Shown here piece after piece: positions 15,729-25,019 of a stretch of DNA of 48,838 nucleotides; the stretch's first letter is position 1, and each line of letters starts with the position of its first letter. The translations under genes were made by a program, and so were the position numbers. A model generated the notes under the pieces. That model saw only the letters and a list, made by a program, of their open reading frames with translations, was not told the origin of the DNA and did not search any database. This DNA comes from Candidatus Obscuribacter sp. (GTDB lineage: Bacteria > Cyanobacteriota > Vampirovibrionia > Obscuribacterales > Obscuribacteraceae): NCBI GenBank assembly GCA_021772095.1, contig JADYXR010000191.1, positions 1 through 48,838 of the forward strand, written 5' to 3'.

Positions 15729-17135
15729 ATGAAGCATACCCTTTCAGTGTTATCTCTGGTCTTTCTATCTGTAAGTGGTTGCCTTAGCCTGCGACCCTCT
15801 TCTGTCGATTCAACTTGCGCACCGGTACTCATCAAGAAAACTATCGCGACTCCGGCTCCTGCACCGAACAAAAAAACTCTTGATCCTGAAAAGACTGCGT
15901 TGCCTACTGCGGCTCCCGCCCAATGTCTCGAGGAGCAATCCGTGGACGCCTACAATGCTTCAATTGGTTTATCCAACGAAGCCATGGGCTATGTGCTCAA
16001 AGGGAACGATAACGCAGCCCACGGTGAATTACGAGACGCCATCGTCAATTTCAGTCACGCACTCAAGCTAAATCCACTGTATGCCTCGGCGTACAACAAT
16101 CGAGGAAACGTGTACAGCGGCCTCGGCGATCTGGTGCGCGCGGAAGCCGACTTCATGATGGCGATAAAGCTCAATCCAAAGTTTGCGTCCCCGTTAAATA
16201 ACCTCGGCATTATAAAATACGACACCGATCTCAAAGGTGCCATCGACTGCTACAGTCGAGCCATCACGCTATCGCCGAATTGCTTCTCTTTAGACAATCG
16301 AGGATTTGCACGAGAGAATATAGACGACACACAGGGCGCGTTGCAAGATTATTCAGCGTCGATCAAACTTCAGCCGACTTACTTTCCAGCATATTATCAT
16401 CGCGGTTGTCTCAGGAAAAAAATAGGTGCGACGGAAGATGCAATACAGGACTTCAATGACGCTATCAGAATTAACCCCACAGATTCTCTAGCGTACAAGC
16501 ATCGAGGCGATTTATTTTGGCGCGCAAATAATGCTTCATTTGCCATCCGAGACTTAGACAAATCTATCTCGCTTGATCCGAAATCCTCTGACGCATACAT
16601 CTCCAGAGCCAATGTCTGGAGATGTGTTGGGAATAAGGACAGAGCCATCCAAGACTTCGAAAAAGCAATTCAAATCGAACCCAAAAACATGTGGACGTAT
16701 CTAGAACTAGCAAATGCCCGTTCCGATAAACGGGAATCAGTCAAAGACTATACGCGAGCTATTATGGTTGATCCCACATGGGAACCAGGTTTCAGGAACC
16801 GCGGTTTCGAGCGATATTTTCTCGGAGACAAAAACGGCGCATTGGCCGATTGGAACCAAGCTCTCCGCTTAGTGCCCAATAAAGGACTGACCCATTCAGT
16901 ACGCGGAAGACTTCGCGCAGAGTTCGGGGACGTCACTGGGGCCATCGCTGAACTAACTGAAGCTATCCGCCTTGATGAACGTCTTCGTTACGATAGTTAT
17001 TGCCTCCGGGCAAAACTGCGGGCAAGAATAGGGGACTATAAAGGCTCCACGGGAGACGCTATCGAGGCCTTTAAGCTAAAACCAGGGCACGCTTTAAACT
17101 ACTTTATGCGGTCCGTTTTTAGAATGAAACGATAG
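15729..17135 (+). CDS. TPR-repeat lipoprotein
   Basis: Starting at the second in-frame start, the 468-residue protein has a lipoprotein signal (MKHTLSVLSLVFLSVSGC, lipobox Cys18). A Pro/Ala/Lys linker and roughly ten tetratricopeptide repeats follow from about residue 80 to the end. Typical repeat cores are AYNNRGNVYSGLGD, AIxLNPKFASPLNNLG and AIRLDE. TPR arrays form superhelical surfaces for protein binding, and here they would face the periplasm, tethered to a membrane. No strong ribosome site is seen; an A/T-rich TAATAT lies at the start, so the mRNA may be short-leadered. It converges with the HEAT gene. Confidence 0.85.
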   Translation: MKHTLSVLSLVFLSVSGCLSLRPSSVDSTCAPVLIKKTIATPAPAPNKKTLDPEKTALPTAAPAQCLEEQSVDAYNASIGLSNEAMGYVLKGNDNAAHGELRDAIVNFSHALKLNPLYASAYNNRGNVYSGLGDLVRAEADFMMAIKLNPKFASPLNNLGIIKYDTDLKGAIDCYSRAITLSPNCFSLDNRGFARENIDDTQGALQDYSASIKLQPTYFPAYYHRGCLRKKIGATEDAIQDFNDAIRINPTDSLAYKHRGDLFWRANNASFAIRDLDKSISLDPKSSDAYISRANVWRCVGNKDRAIQDFEKAIQIEPKNMWTYLELANARSDKRESVKDYTRAIMVDPTWEPGFRNRGFERYFLGDKNGALADWNQALRLVPNKGLTHSVRGRLRAEFGDVTGAIAELTEAIRLDERLRYDSYCLRAKLRARIGDYKGSTGDAIEAFKLKPGHALNYFMRSVFRMKR

Positions 17136-17155
17136 ATACTCCGTCACAACTTTGA

Positions 17156-17169
17156 CACCATATATGGTG
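17156..17169. repeat. CACCA-N4-TGGTG palindrome, copy 2 (perfect)
   Basis: CACCATATATGGTG is a perfect 14-bp palindrome, 20 bp after the TPR stop and 65 bp from the end of the convergent HEAT gene. Flanks match the copy at 2093-2106: GACACC on the left and GTGC-CAA on the right. It could be a bidirectional end signal or a binding site. Confidence 0.5.
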
Positions 17170-17234
17170 CCCAACAAATTTAACCTCACCTAAAGGTTGC
17201 GCGACATCGGCACCAATTGTGATCCTCGAATTCG

Positions 17235-18245
17235 CTACGGACGACACGCCTCAAGCGCGCTGTCTAAATTATTCAGGATAATATCTTCAGGATCCTTCGT
17301 TTGCCATCTCACCTTTAAATCTTGAAGCATTGGGTAGAAAGAAACATCAGCTAATTCCACAACTGCCTCAAGCGTCCTACCCCAAATTCGTGGTCCGCTT
17401 AGTAATTCGTCTGTAATTATGTCCCAAACGCGATGGTCTTTACGCACTGCTAATCCGAGAATCGCTTCATGCCTTAGTTCATCGTGCTCATCGTTTACTC
17501 GCGCGAAAAGTGCCGCCCTCACCCTCTCCGTATTTTGCTTGCACAAAATTCCAAGCGAAAAAGTTGCCCAATTTCTAATGTCATCACAAGGATCGCGCGT
17601 GAGCTTGATGAGAGTCGATATCGAGTCGCGGTCCTCTTCTCCACCGAGGCTTGACGCAATAGCGAGCCGAACCGCCTCGCTCGGATTATCGGCATGCGGC
17701 TTCAAAAATTTCCATCGGCCCTCGATGTTCAGATGCATTGTCGCAAAAGCAAGCACTTCCAACACGTGATCGTCACTCTCGTTCTCAAGGCATTTCAAAA
17801 GGATCGGTGCCGACTTCGGCAAAAATTCTTCGCTATGCTCCCGCGCCAGAGTTTTGATACCAATAATGCGCTCAGCGGCAAGCTTGCTCCGAACCAGTTT
17901 CTTCCCTATTTCAAATGCTTTTTGATTGTGACAAAGGGACAAGACAATCAGAGCTGGTGATGAGCGTAGCGGATCGTCAAATCTGTCCTGCCGCGCAAGC
18001 TCGACTAAATTTTTGACCGACTCGGTCTTAAGAGCAGACATCTGTTTTCGCACTTTCTTTTCCGCGAATCCCAGTTCAGTCAATTTTGCTAGCCTCCAAT
18101 TCTTTTTGCCCGCCTCCACGTCCAATATCCAAGACCAAGTCAGATCTGCTCCTGCACGGCCCTCGAACCAAATGTTTTCGGCAGCTTCGTTGCCCATAGC
18201 ATCGATGGCGCTGCGAAGTTTATCGTCGAATGGATATGTAAGCAT
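17235..18245 (-). CDS. HEAT-repeat protein
   Basis: The 336-residue cytoplasmic protein lacks a signal peptide. Its C-terminal two thirds consist of HEAT/PBS-lyase-like helical repeats, recognisable as VRLAIASSLGG, DDIRNWATFSLGIL and ELRHEAILGLAVR at about residues 190-290. Such repeats form scaffolds and are frequent in this window. The start is the ATG preceded by AGAGGACGCAAGGA; a TTG seven codons upstream is also open. Function is unknown; these proteins often modulate enzymes or phycobilin-like lyases, but no partner gene is adjacent. Confidence 0.8.
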   Translation of the reverse strand: MLTYPFDDKLRSAIDAMGNEAAENIWFEGRAGADLTWSWILDVEAGKKNWRLAKLTELGFAEKKVRKQMSALKTESVKNLVELARQDRFDDPLRSSPALIVLSLCHNQKAFEIGKKLVRSKLAAERIIGIKTLAREHSEEFLPKSAPILLKCLENESDDHVLEVLAFATMHLNIEGRWKFLKPHADNPSEAVRLAIASSLGGEEDRDSISTLIKLTRDPCDDIRNWATFSLGILCKQNTERVRAALFARVNDEHDELRHEAILGLAVRKDHRVWDIITDELLSGPRIWGRTLEAVVELADVSFYPMLQDLKVRWQTKDPEDIILNNLDSALEACRP

Positions 18246-18545
18246 TCCTTGCGTCCTCTGGAGCAATTGATCGAATAGGAGATAGGTCGCAACAGCTCCT
18301 TAGGTCTTTTCATCGAACAGCGACGCCGCATTCCGATGCCTGCATCTTGTTATGGAGACGGCATAGATTGATCCTATCATTAGATGCAAAAAAAGAATTC
18401 GCATTGATTGAACGCCCCGACCAGCTTTATCGAGCTTGCAGAATAGGCACATCAAAATCAGAACATTAACTGAACGCGACGATGCATAAAGAAGTGCGCG
18501 TTCAACTAAGGTTGTATGATTAGCGGTCGAGTTGAACGAGGACTG

Positions 18546-19850
18546 ATGGTGACGGACAAGTTGTCGAATAAACAGCAGAAAATCGTTCGCGGTGAGATCC
18601 AAGAGTGGATTCAAGAACGGCTCATTGACGAAAGCCTGGGAGCAAGTCTACTTTCGCGCTATCCCGCCAGTGAAAACAAAACCAACGTCAGCGAAATCCT
18701 GACTATGATCGGTTCTGTTCTTGTCGGACTTGGAACGATTCTTTTTATCGCGGCAAATTGGAGTGCAATCACCGTTGGTATCAAGCTGATAATTATCGTC
18801 CTGGCGATTATCATCTCGCACGCACTTGGTTGGAAATTCTATTTTGAACCAGGAAAGCATCCGAGACTCGGCGCATCAATTCTAGTTCTCGCATCACTTT
18901 TCTTCGGTGCTGGAATATGGCTGATAGCGCAGGTCTTTAACATCGACAGAAATTTTTCGGATGGCGTTTTGTTGTGGGCGATCGGAACCATAGGCGTCAC
19001 GATGGTCACCAATCTCGTGCCTCTTGGCTGCCTCAGCGCAATACTATTAAACTGGTGGTGCTTTTCGAGTGGCTACATGACGTACGGTCGCACCGATGAC
19101 GGTGCCGGGATAATTCCAACATTCCTGGTCGCGTCGATTGCGTCAATACTAATTGCAGCTAAACTTCGAAGCCGCGCAGTGATGTGGATTGCGCTTCTGA
19201 TGGGAACTTGGGTAATGCTATTTCAGAGTTTCGGAGTGTCCACGCCGCTGTTGTTGTGGGGCTTGGCACTGTTCGCCGGTCAGTTGTGGTGCAGTCATCG
19301 CAACCAGTTGTTCACTAACCCGTTCCTCTATGTTGGAAATGTTTGTATTCTTGGCGCACTTCTAATTTCAACTTTCGGCCACGCACGCACTGACAATTTT
19401 TCTATCTTACAAGCTGGAATTCTATTAGTCGCGACATTGATAGCACTAATCACGGTGGCATGGAAAGTTCCGAAGTTCAGGATCGAAATGGCCATCTGCG
19501 TTGTAGTTGCTATCGCGGTCCCATTAACTTACGGCTACCAGGAAGGCGCACACAGAATGGCTTTCAACATCTTCCTTCTGATGGCGATTGGAGGTCTTGC
19601 TTATTCAGGTTTAAACAGATTGCAATCAATGGCAGTAGTTAACATCGCGTTGATCTTCTTTGTGTTCGATGTAATTGCTCGATACTTCGATCTGTTCTAC
19701 ACAACTATGAACCGCTCTCTATTCTTCGTCGGTGGTGGCATCATTTTAATGATAGCCGGCGCTTTCGCAGAACGAAGCAGGCGGAAGTTGGAACAAACTT
19801 TTCTGGCAAATGATGAGAGCACAGACTCACCACCCGTGGTGGAGGAGTAA
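18546..19850 (+). CDS. DUF2157 polytopic membrane protein
   Basis: The 434-residue protein has a soluble N-terminal segment (KLSNKQQKIVRGEIQEWIQ...GASLLSRY) and then about 12 hydrophobic spans, the typical shape of DUF2157 proteins. The conserved segment after the first helix (IGSVLVGLGTILFIAANW) is the family hallmark. The start is the ATG at 18546, with GAGGA three bases before it. It is followed two bases after its stop by a GDYXXLXY protein; this pairing, or even fusion, is common and indicates one functional unit in the inner membrane. The activity of the unit is unknown. Confidence 0.88.
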   Translation: MVTDKLSNKQQKIVRGEIQEWIQERLIDESLGASLLSRYPASENKTNVSEILTMIGSVLVGLGTILFIAANWSAITVGIKLIIIVLAIIISHALGWKFYFEPGKHPRLGASILVLASLFFGAGIWLIAQVFNIDRNFSDGVLLWAIGTIGVTMVTNLVPLGCLSAILLNWWCFSSGYMTYGRTDDGAGIIPTFLVASIASILIAAKLRSRAVMWIALLMGTWVMLFQSFGVSTPLLLWGLALFAGQLWCSHRNQLFTNPFLYVGNVCILGALLISTFGHARTDNFSILQAGILLVATLIALITVAWKVPKFRIEMAICVVVAIAVPLTYGYQEGAHRMAFNIFLLMAIGGLAYSGLNRLQSMAVVNIALIFFVFDVIARYFDLFYTTMNRSLFFVGGGIILMIAGAFAERSRRKLEQTFLANDESTDSPPVVEE

Positions 19851-19852
19851 CC

Positions 19853-20380
19853 ATGAACATTCAACAAAGACGATTGCTATTCATTGCCGCGATAGCGGTG
19901 CAACTGTTGATTCTGATCGCAATTGCAATACCCAGAATGATTACTCTAAACCATGGCAGAACGGTAACATTCGAGACAGAACCAATCGACCCATGGGATC
20001 TCTTTCGCGGTGATTACGTGCAGATGCGTTATCCATTTTCAAAAATTCCAACTAAAAAAGACTTCAAACCATCGACGCCCGTGTTCGTACTTCTCCAACA
20101 AGACACTCCCGACAAATGGCGCGCAAAAGAAATCCTCACGGAGAAACCACCAACGCTCGGTGGCGACCTGTTACTCCGCGCTCGAATAAATTATTCGTCC
20201 GGATCCGAAGCACACGTAACCTACGGTCTGGAGCAAGTCTTCGTTGCTGAAGGTACAGGCAAAGACCTAGGCGCAAAGGACCGACTCAATGTTGACGTAG
20301 TCGTTGATGACGACGGTAATGCCGTGATTACAGAATTAAGGCACAAGGACCGAAAGCTGTTTCAATGGAAGTGGTTTTAG
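19853..20380 (+). CDS. GDYXXLXY-domain membrane-anchored protein
   Basis: The 175-residue protein has one N-terminal membrane span (LLFIAAIAVQLLILIAIAIP) and the family motif RGDYVQMRYPF at about residues 52-62. The rest is a periplasm-facing beta domain. A GGAGG site overlaps the end of the DUF2157 gene, so the two are translated together. The family is defined only by its motif and its constant association with DUF2157/DUF4401 membrane proteins; no biochemical role is known. Confidence 0.88.
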   Translation: MNIQQRRLLFIAAIAVQLLILIAIAIPRMITLNHGRTVTFETEPIDPWDLFRGDYVQMRYPFSKIPTKKDFKPSTPVFVLLQQDTPDKWRAKEILTEKPPTLGGDLLLRARINYSSGSEAHVTYGLEQVFVAEGTGKDLGAKDRLNVDVVVDDDGNAVITELRHKDRKLFQWKWF

Positions 20381-20403
20381 CGAACTACCAGAACCAGGTG
20401 TCG

Positions 20404-21666
20404 TCAATTTCGCGGTAACTTCTTCCAGATACTCGCGGCTTTTCCAGCGGCTCCGGCAGCTCTACCCTTCCATTTGTCTTTTGAACTTTCATCCATCGCT
20501 TGCCAGTTTTTGAACGCACTCTTCGCTGAATCTACAGCGCCATGCTTTAACTTGGCTTTTTCATCGGCGCTCATCGATTCATACTTGGCGGCCCCGATCA
20601 CCGAGGCAGCAGCCGCTGTAGTCTTGACTGCGTCCTTGTTCAAGATACTTGAACTGGATTGTGGAGAGGGTAAATTATACGGTCGCTGCACTGCAGCGGG
20701 CGACGTAAACTCCGGATCGATATCAGAACGAGTGCCGCTATCCGGCGCAATTGGTTGAACCGCCGCATTCTCTTTGCGCGGCTCTGGGACGAAATTGTGG
20801 TCCTTTAAAAAATTGAACGCGAGCGCGGTAATCACGATAGTAACAAAAACTACAGCTGCCACCACTAGTGGTTTCATAAAAGATTGACCAGTTCGATTTT
20901 TCGGAGGATTCGGCAACTTGCCTTCGTTGACTAACAACAAATTTGTCAGCACTTCGCCGCAGTCGATGTACCGCTCAGCAGACTGTTCCGCTGTGCAAAA
21001 GGCTACTATGTTCTGCACTTCAGGCGGCATAGATTTGCCCATAAACGCTTCTTCAATTAACTGCCCAAAAGCCAAAACGTCGATTCGTGGATCAGCTTTG
21101 CGGGAATCACCGATCCAGCCAGTGCCGTATCCGGTTGTACGAGTTCGAGTCCCGTCGATAGTCGTGCTTGATACGAAGATCTTGCGCGAACTGATTTTCC
21201 TGTGGACAACGCCCATCTCATGCGCGTGAGCATATGCTTCACATGCGCCGATTAGGTATCCGAGTATCTGCGTTTTCGTCAGGTTGCTTGTCGAATGCAG
21301 GACATCAAAGAGAGATGGATCGACCAAATATTCCGTCACTACATACGGTGCCCCATCGGGTCTTTGACCAGATTCAAGTGTCGGAACTATCGACGGATGC
21401 GAAAGATTTCTCGCGGCATCGAGCTCAATTTTAAGCCGCTTTTCAAACGTTGCCTTGAGGGCCGAATGAATTTCGAGGACTTTAACAAAAACTTCCGTCG
21501 CGCTCCGGTTATCGCGCGCTTTGTAGCTCGTGCCCTGCGAACTCGTCCCCAACACTTCCCCGAGAACAAAAGAATCGACGGTCTCGCCACCAGCTCGATC
21601 CGTAACGTCTTGCTCGTCACCGACGCGCAAATTTAGCTTCTCTTGCTGTTTCTCGTCAAATTGCAT
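20404..21666 (-). CDS. Membrane-anchored serine/threonine pseudokinase
   Basis: This protein of about 420 residues has an N-terminal kinase fold (about 33-245), one membrane span (about 265-287) and an extracytoplasmic tail. The kinase fold keeps a Gly-rich loop (LGTSSQGTSYKA), the ATP-anchoring lysine (FVKVL, K62), the EYL hinge and the DVLAFG helix. The catalytic loop reads HRKISSRKIFV: the HRD aspartate is Lys (157) and the following Asn is missing. The DFG motif is replaced by a TTGYGTG-like segment (about 177-183). It therefore cannot use the standard phosphotransfer mechanism and probably binds partners or nucleotide as a sensor. The start chosen is the ATG after GGGGGT; a GTG ten codons upstream is possible. 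The C-terminal tail (AAAASVIGAAKYESMS...) is helical and basic. Confidence 0.85.
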   Translation of the reverse strand: MQFDEKQQEKLNLRVGDEQDVTDRAGGETVDSFVLGEVLGTSSQGTSYKARDNRSATEVFVKVLEIHSALKATFEKRLKIELDAARNLSHPSIVPTLESGQRPDGAPYVVTEYLVDPSLFDVLHSTSNLTKTQILGYLIGACEAYAHAHEMGVVHRKISSRKIFVSSTTIDGTRTRTTGYGTGWIGDSRKADPRIDVLAFGQLIEEAFMGKSMPPEVQNIVAFCTAEQSAERYIDCGEVLTNLLLVNEGKLPNPPKNRTGQSFMKPLVVAAVVFVTIVITALAFNFLKDHNFVPEPRKENAAVQPIAPDSGTRSDIDPEFTSPAAVQRPYNLPSPQSSSSILNKDAVKTTAAAASVIGAAKYESMSADEKAKLKHGAVDSAKSAFKNWQAMDESSKDKWKGRAAGAAGKAASIWKKLPRN

Positions 21667-21788
21667 GACTACCCCCAATTTTTGTTCCCTGAACACTTGG
21701 GTTTCATTCAGTAAGTTGGAGGGCCTGGCGAAGCTAAGAGAATGGCATCCTGAAGTCGACCATCAAAACGTTCTGCATAGGATCGACC

Positions 21789-22214
21789 TTAAACTTTCGG
21801 CGTGAATAAAAACACCAACAAAATAATCAACAACCAAAGAGTAATCATTACATAGACTTGGCTTCGGATTTTCTTCCAACGCGGCACCACCTTTGAGACG
21901 TTCAATTTCCGGCGAGCAGTATTTCGTAGCTTCTGCTGAGCCACTAAACTAAGCTCACCTTTTGGCGCTCCGGGAATCGGAAGCAGATTGTTTTTCGCTA
22001 CTTGCGTTTCAGTTTTGCCATTATGATCAGCTTTAACCTGCACAGCATCATCGACGCTGCAAGCGCATACCGAGGAATAAAGCAAAGAGTGGTCCTGATT
22101 GGCCTCTGGCGAACTCGTCATCGAAGACTTTCTCGCTCGAATCGAAGTTGGTCTGCCGCATTTTTCGCAGTGCTCGCGCACTTTTACGTCAGCTGATTTT
22201 TGCTCTTCAAACAT
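21789..22214 (-). CDS. Small tail-anchored protein with a single CxxC
   Basis: The 141-residue product begins MFEEQKSADVKV with AAGGA nine bases before the ATG; the longer open frame upstream is not supported. It has one CxxC (CEKCGRP, about residues 17-23), a low-complexity middle and a C-terminal membrane span (VMITLWLLIILLVFLF) preceded by basic residues. Such a layout suggests a cytoplasmic protein held at the inner membrane. No family is recognised. It is upstream of the pseudokinase on the same strand (122 bp gap) and may belong with it. Confidence 0.55.
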   Translation of the reverse strand: MFEEQKSADVKVREHCEKCGRPTSIRARKSSMTSSPEANQDHSLLYSSVCACSVDDAVQVKADHNGKTETQVAKNNLLPIPGAPKGELSLVAQQKLRNTARRKLNVSKVVPRWKKIRSQVYVMITLWLLIILLVFLFTPKV

Positions 22215-22581
22215 CCACTTAATTCCTTGAGCTCGAGTACGCAGATGCGACACTAGAGGTACCAACCTATAACTATTAAACGCTCCGGAGAGCCGCTATT
22301 ACGCGTTCTTAATCAATTCGTTCTAATTCAACACTGCCGTCCGGTTGAAGTGATTCGAGCAGCTAGCTCGTTATACCACTCACAACACTTACTGAGACAC
22401 GTTCTAGACGCATACAAACTTGATTTCTGACGAATAGAGAAATCTGCTTGCTGTTTGCCTTACCAAGGTTACCGAATCAGCCGTCAGAATAGACTCAGAG
22501 GATCGAAGCATTAATTACGAGAACATTTACTACAATTCTTCGGCACCATTCTACTTTTCGTCCTCTGTGACAAGAACGGTA
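22215..22581. other. Gene-free stretch
   Basis: About 370 bp between two minus-strand genes with no supported frame, repeat or clear promoter. It must include the promoter for the tail-anchored protein and the end of the histidine-kinase transcript. Confidence 0.35.
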
Positions 22582-24237
22582 TCAAGACTCGCGTAAAACA
22601 ATCTCGATTTTGAGACCATTCGGCAAATTGTTCTGTGCTGAAAACCTTCCGCCGCACGCTTCGATACAGGTTTTCACAATACTCAGTCCGAGTCCGACAC
22701 CACCGGAGGTGCGCGTACGCGATGCCTCAGGTCGATAGAATGGCTGTCCCAGAAATTCAATCGCTTCCGGCGGGACGCCTGGTCCGCAATCAACTACCGT
22801 CACATACACGCTGTCACCGCTATGCTCTCCTTTTACTGTTATCGGTCCGGCGTCGCCCGCATACCGAACAGCGTTTCGCAAAACATTGCCGAAGGCGCGT
22901 TCGAGTAAGACCTCATCGCCAAGGCACGTCAATGACTCTGGAAACAATACGATTATGTCGCCGCCACCCGCTTTTGATGCAGCGGCCTTCACAATGACAT
23001 CCAGGTCGACCGCATGAAGTTCGGTTTCGCGCAGTCCGGCTTTTGAGAAGGCCAAAAGCTCGTTGATTAGCAAGCTCATTTGTTCTACTTCTTCGCGAAT
23101 GTCATCGATACTCCCTTTTTGATCTTGCGAAGCTGATCGTTCCAAAATTTCAATTGCGATCTGCAGCCGAGCGATTGGCGAACAAAGCTCGTGCGCGATG
23201 TCACCGAGAAAACGTTTCTGCCCGTTCACAGATGCCTTTAATTTGCCAGCCATAACATTAACAGCCTGAGCCAATCTTCCGATCTCATCCCATCTTTTGA
23301 CTTTCAAAAGGATATCAAAGTTGCCATCCGCAATTTTCTCTGTAGCGAATGTCAACCTGCCTAACGCATGGGTCATGAAAAAAACGAAAGGCCACCAGAT
23401 AACTGACGAGAGCGCGATCACTCCCAGACCAATTAGAAAAATATTGCCGAAATCCGAGACCAATCGAGTCTGCCAAATGTTCGGAGTCGCAGCCACAAGT
23501 GTACCTGGACCTGATACGTCGGCGATGTGCCCAGTCGCAGCAGCAGTCGTAGCAGCAGCAGTAGTAGTAGTAGTAGCAGTAGCAGTCGCAGCAGCAGCAC
23601 CAGCACCAGTACCAGTAGCAATAGCAGTAGCAGGTCGTGATGGTAACGTAGTGACAAAAGCAGCCGAAGAGTGCGCACTAACCGGCGGCATTAGAGGAAA
23701 CAACGCACCAATCCAATAACACTCAGGTTTACTAGTGTGTGCAAAGAAACCAGGAAGTGGTGGCATCGGATGTGGTGCTCCAGACGTTAAACGCTCGACA
23801 TTCACAAACAACGGCGCTTCTTTGAACTCATCTAATTTACCTTCTACAGGTGGTTTGAGATTCACGAATAACTTTTTCGTTCCTACGGAAGGCCGAAACG
23901 ATCGATTCATCAGCCTTGCGCGAACCGAGTCGGGAAGTTCAACCATCTCGCCTGCAATCTGCTTTCCGGCGCTATCGAACAGGTAAAACTTGACGTTATA
24001 GGATTCGCCAAATGTTCTTAAAACTTGATTCCACTCGCCTCGCGGCTGACTTTCCAATTGTCGACAAATTAAAAACGAGACCATCTGGAGGCGCTCGGCT
24101 ACCGGTCTATAAATCGTCGCTTCCCAGCCTACATTAAAATGATAGCTGAAGAAAACAAAATGAACACATGATAGCAGCGCGAGGTTCAAAACGAAAACGC
24201 AAATTATTTGAGCGAAGAGAGGGAACTTAAATTTCAT
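22582..24237 (-). CDS. CpxA-like sensor histidine kinase with an Ala/Thr/Gly-rich periplasmic tract
   Basis: The 551-residue inner-membrane kinase has TM1 (about 8-30), a periplasmic region (about 31-262), TM2 (about 265-290) and HAMP. HisKA follows, with an H-box FLGDIAHELCSPIARLQ of the CpxA-like type. The ATPase domain has N-box RAFGNVLRNAVRYA, G1 VVDCGPGVPPE and G2 GVGLGLSIV, all intact. The periplasmic region contains a tract of about 34 residues made almost only of Ala, Thr and Gly (about 202-235), encoded by triplet repeats and absent from ordinary CpxA. It follows its regulator by three bases. The divergent CpxP/Spy-like gene fits an envelope-stress function, with the effector as possible feedback inhibitor. 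Confidence 0.9.
   Translation of the reverse strand: MKFKFPLFAQIICVFVLNLALLSCVHFVFFSYHFNVGWEATIYRPVAERLQMVSFLICRQLESQPRGEWNQVLRTFGESYNVKFYLFDSAGKQIAGEMVELPDSVRARLMNRSFRPSVGTKKLFVNLKPPVEGKLDEFKEAPLFVNVERLTSGAPHPMPPLPGFFAHTSKPECYWIGALFPLMPPVSAHSSAAFVTTLPSRPATAIATGTGAGAAAATATATTTTTAAATTAAATGHIADVSGPGTLVAATPNIWQTRLVSDFGNIFLIGLGVIALSSVIWWPFVFFMTHALGRLTFATEKIADGNFDILLKVKRWDEIGRLAQAVNVMAGKLKASVNGQKRFLGDIAHELCSPIARLQIAIEILERSASQDQKGSIDDIREEVEQMSLLINELLAFSKAGLRETELHAVDLDVIVKAAASKAGGGDIIVLFPESLTCLGDEVLLERAFGNVLRNAVRYAGDAGPITVKGEHSGDSVYVTVVDCGPGVPPEAIEFLGQPFYRPEASRTRTSGGVGLGLSIVKTCIEACGGRFSAQNNLPNGLKIEIVLRES
23532..23633. repeat. Trinucleotide repeat tract (AGC/AGT type) inside the sensor kinase gene
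   Basis: About 100 bp composed almost entirely of CAG, TAG, CGT and CAC-type triplets on the plus strand, including five consecutive GTA/TAG units and several AGC runs. On the coding strand these are GCT, ACT and GGT codons. The tract is imperfect, so it is older than a recent slippage event, but it keeps the frame. Confidence 0.85.
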
Positions 24238-24240
24238 TGC

Positions 24241-24957
24241 TTACTCAGATTCAAGAACCAGCATGTAGCCAGCGCCTCGAACGGTGCGGATAAAGCGCGG
24301 TAATTTCGGATCGTCACCAAGTTTCTTCCTCAGGGCCGACACGTGAACATCAATTGATCGATCAAAAACATCATAATTTCGGTCGCGTATTTCGTTCAAC
24401 AATTCTTCGCGCGATTTCACTCTGCCCTTAAATTGCGCCAATACGACCAACAGATCAAACTCAACTGGCGTGAGCTGTAGCTCCTGTCCATCGAGCTCGG
24501 CAAAGCGAGCAGCTGTATTGATGAGGAGCGAACCGATTGAAATTTCGTCGGCGTTCGACTTGGAATAACTTTGCGCTGGTGTCGTATATGATGCCCTGCG
24601 AATTAGCGCCTTTAACCTGGCCAACAGTTCGCGCGGCGATGAAGTCTTCGGAACGTAGTCATCGGCGCCTAGTTCGAACCCGACGATTCTATCGGCTTCA
24701 TCACCAAGTGCAGTGAGCATCAAAACAGGCATCTCTGAATGCTCTCGAAGTTTTTTCAGTAGAGTAAATCCGTCCACGACAGGAAGCATCACATCGAGAA
24801 TCACGGCTTGCCACGGTTCTTCTAAAGCGCGTTTTAGCCCATCTTCTCCATTATGTGTGGCTTGAACCTCAAAACCGAAACCAGCCAAATAATCAGTAAT
24901 GAGACGACAAAACTTAGCGTCGTCATCAATAATCAAAAGGCGAGAATTACCACTCAC
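24241..24957 (-). CDS. CpxR-like OmpR-family response regulator
   Basis: The 238-residue protein has an intact receiver: acidic pair IIDDDAKF, phospho-acceptor Asp in AVILDVMLPVVDG, LTALG and the Lys in DDYVPKTSSP. The C-terminal winged helix follows, with FDLLVVLAQFKGRVKSREELL, DVHVSALRKKLGDD and IRTVRGAGYML. It pairs with the downstream kinase (3-bp gap). The GTG start lacks a strong ribosome site. Two direct-repeat elements resembling CpxR boxes lie 60-130 bp upstream, in the region shared with the divergent operon, so it probably controls itself and that operon. Confidence 0.93.
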   Translation of the reverse strand: MSGNSRLLIIDDDAKFCRLITDYLAGFGFEVQATHNGEDGLKRALEEPWQAVILDVMLPVVDGFTLLKKLREHSEMPVLMLTALGDEADRIVGFELGADDYVPKTSSPRELLARLKALIRRASYTTPAQSYSKSNADEISIGSLLINTAARFAELDGQELQLTPVEFDLLVVLAQFKGRVKSREELLNEIRDRNYDVFDRSIDVHVSALRKKLGDDPKLPRFIRTVRGAGYMLVLESE

Positions 24958-25019
24958 GTTTCAAACAGCTCCGATATGAGAAGAACGAATCAACTTGAAT
25001 CATACCAGCTATGGGCACC

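Noticed and set aside
23297..23719. Ala/Val-rich plus frame and Leu-rich minus frame across the triplet tract
   Set aside because: They are by-products of the AGC/AGT repeat in the histidine-kinase frame.
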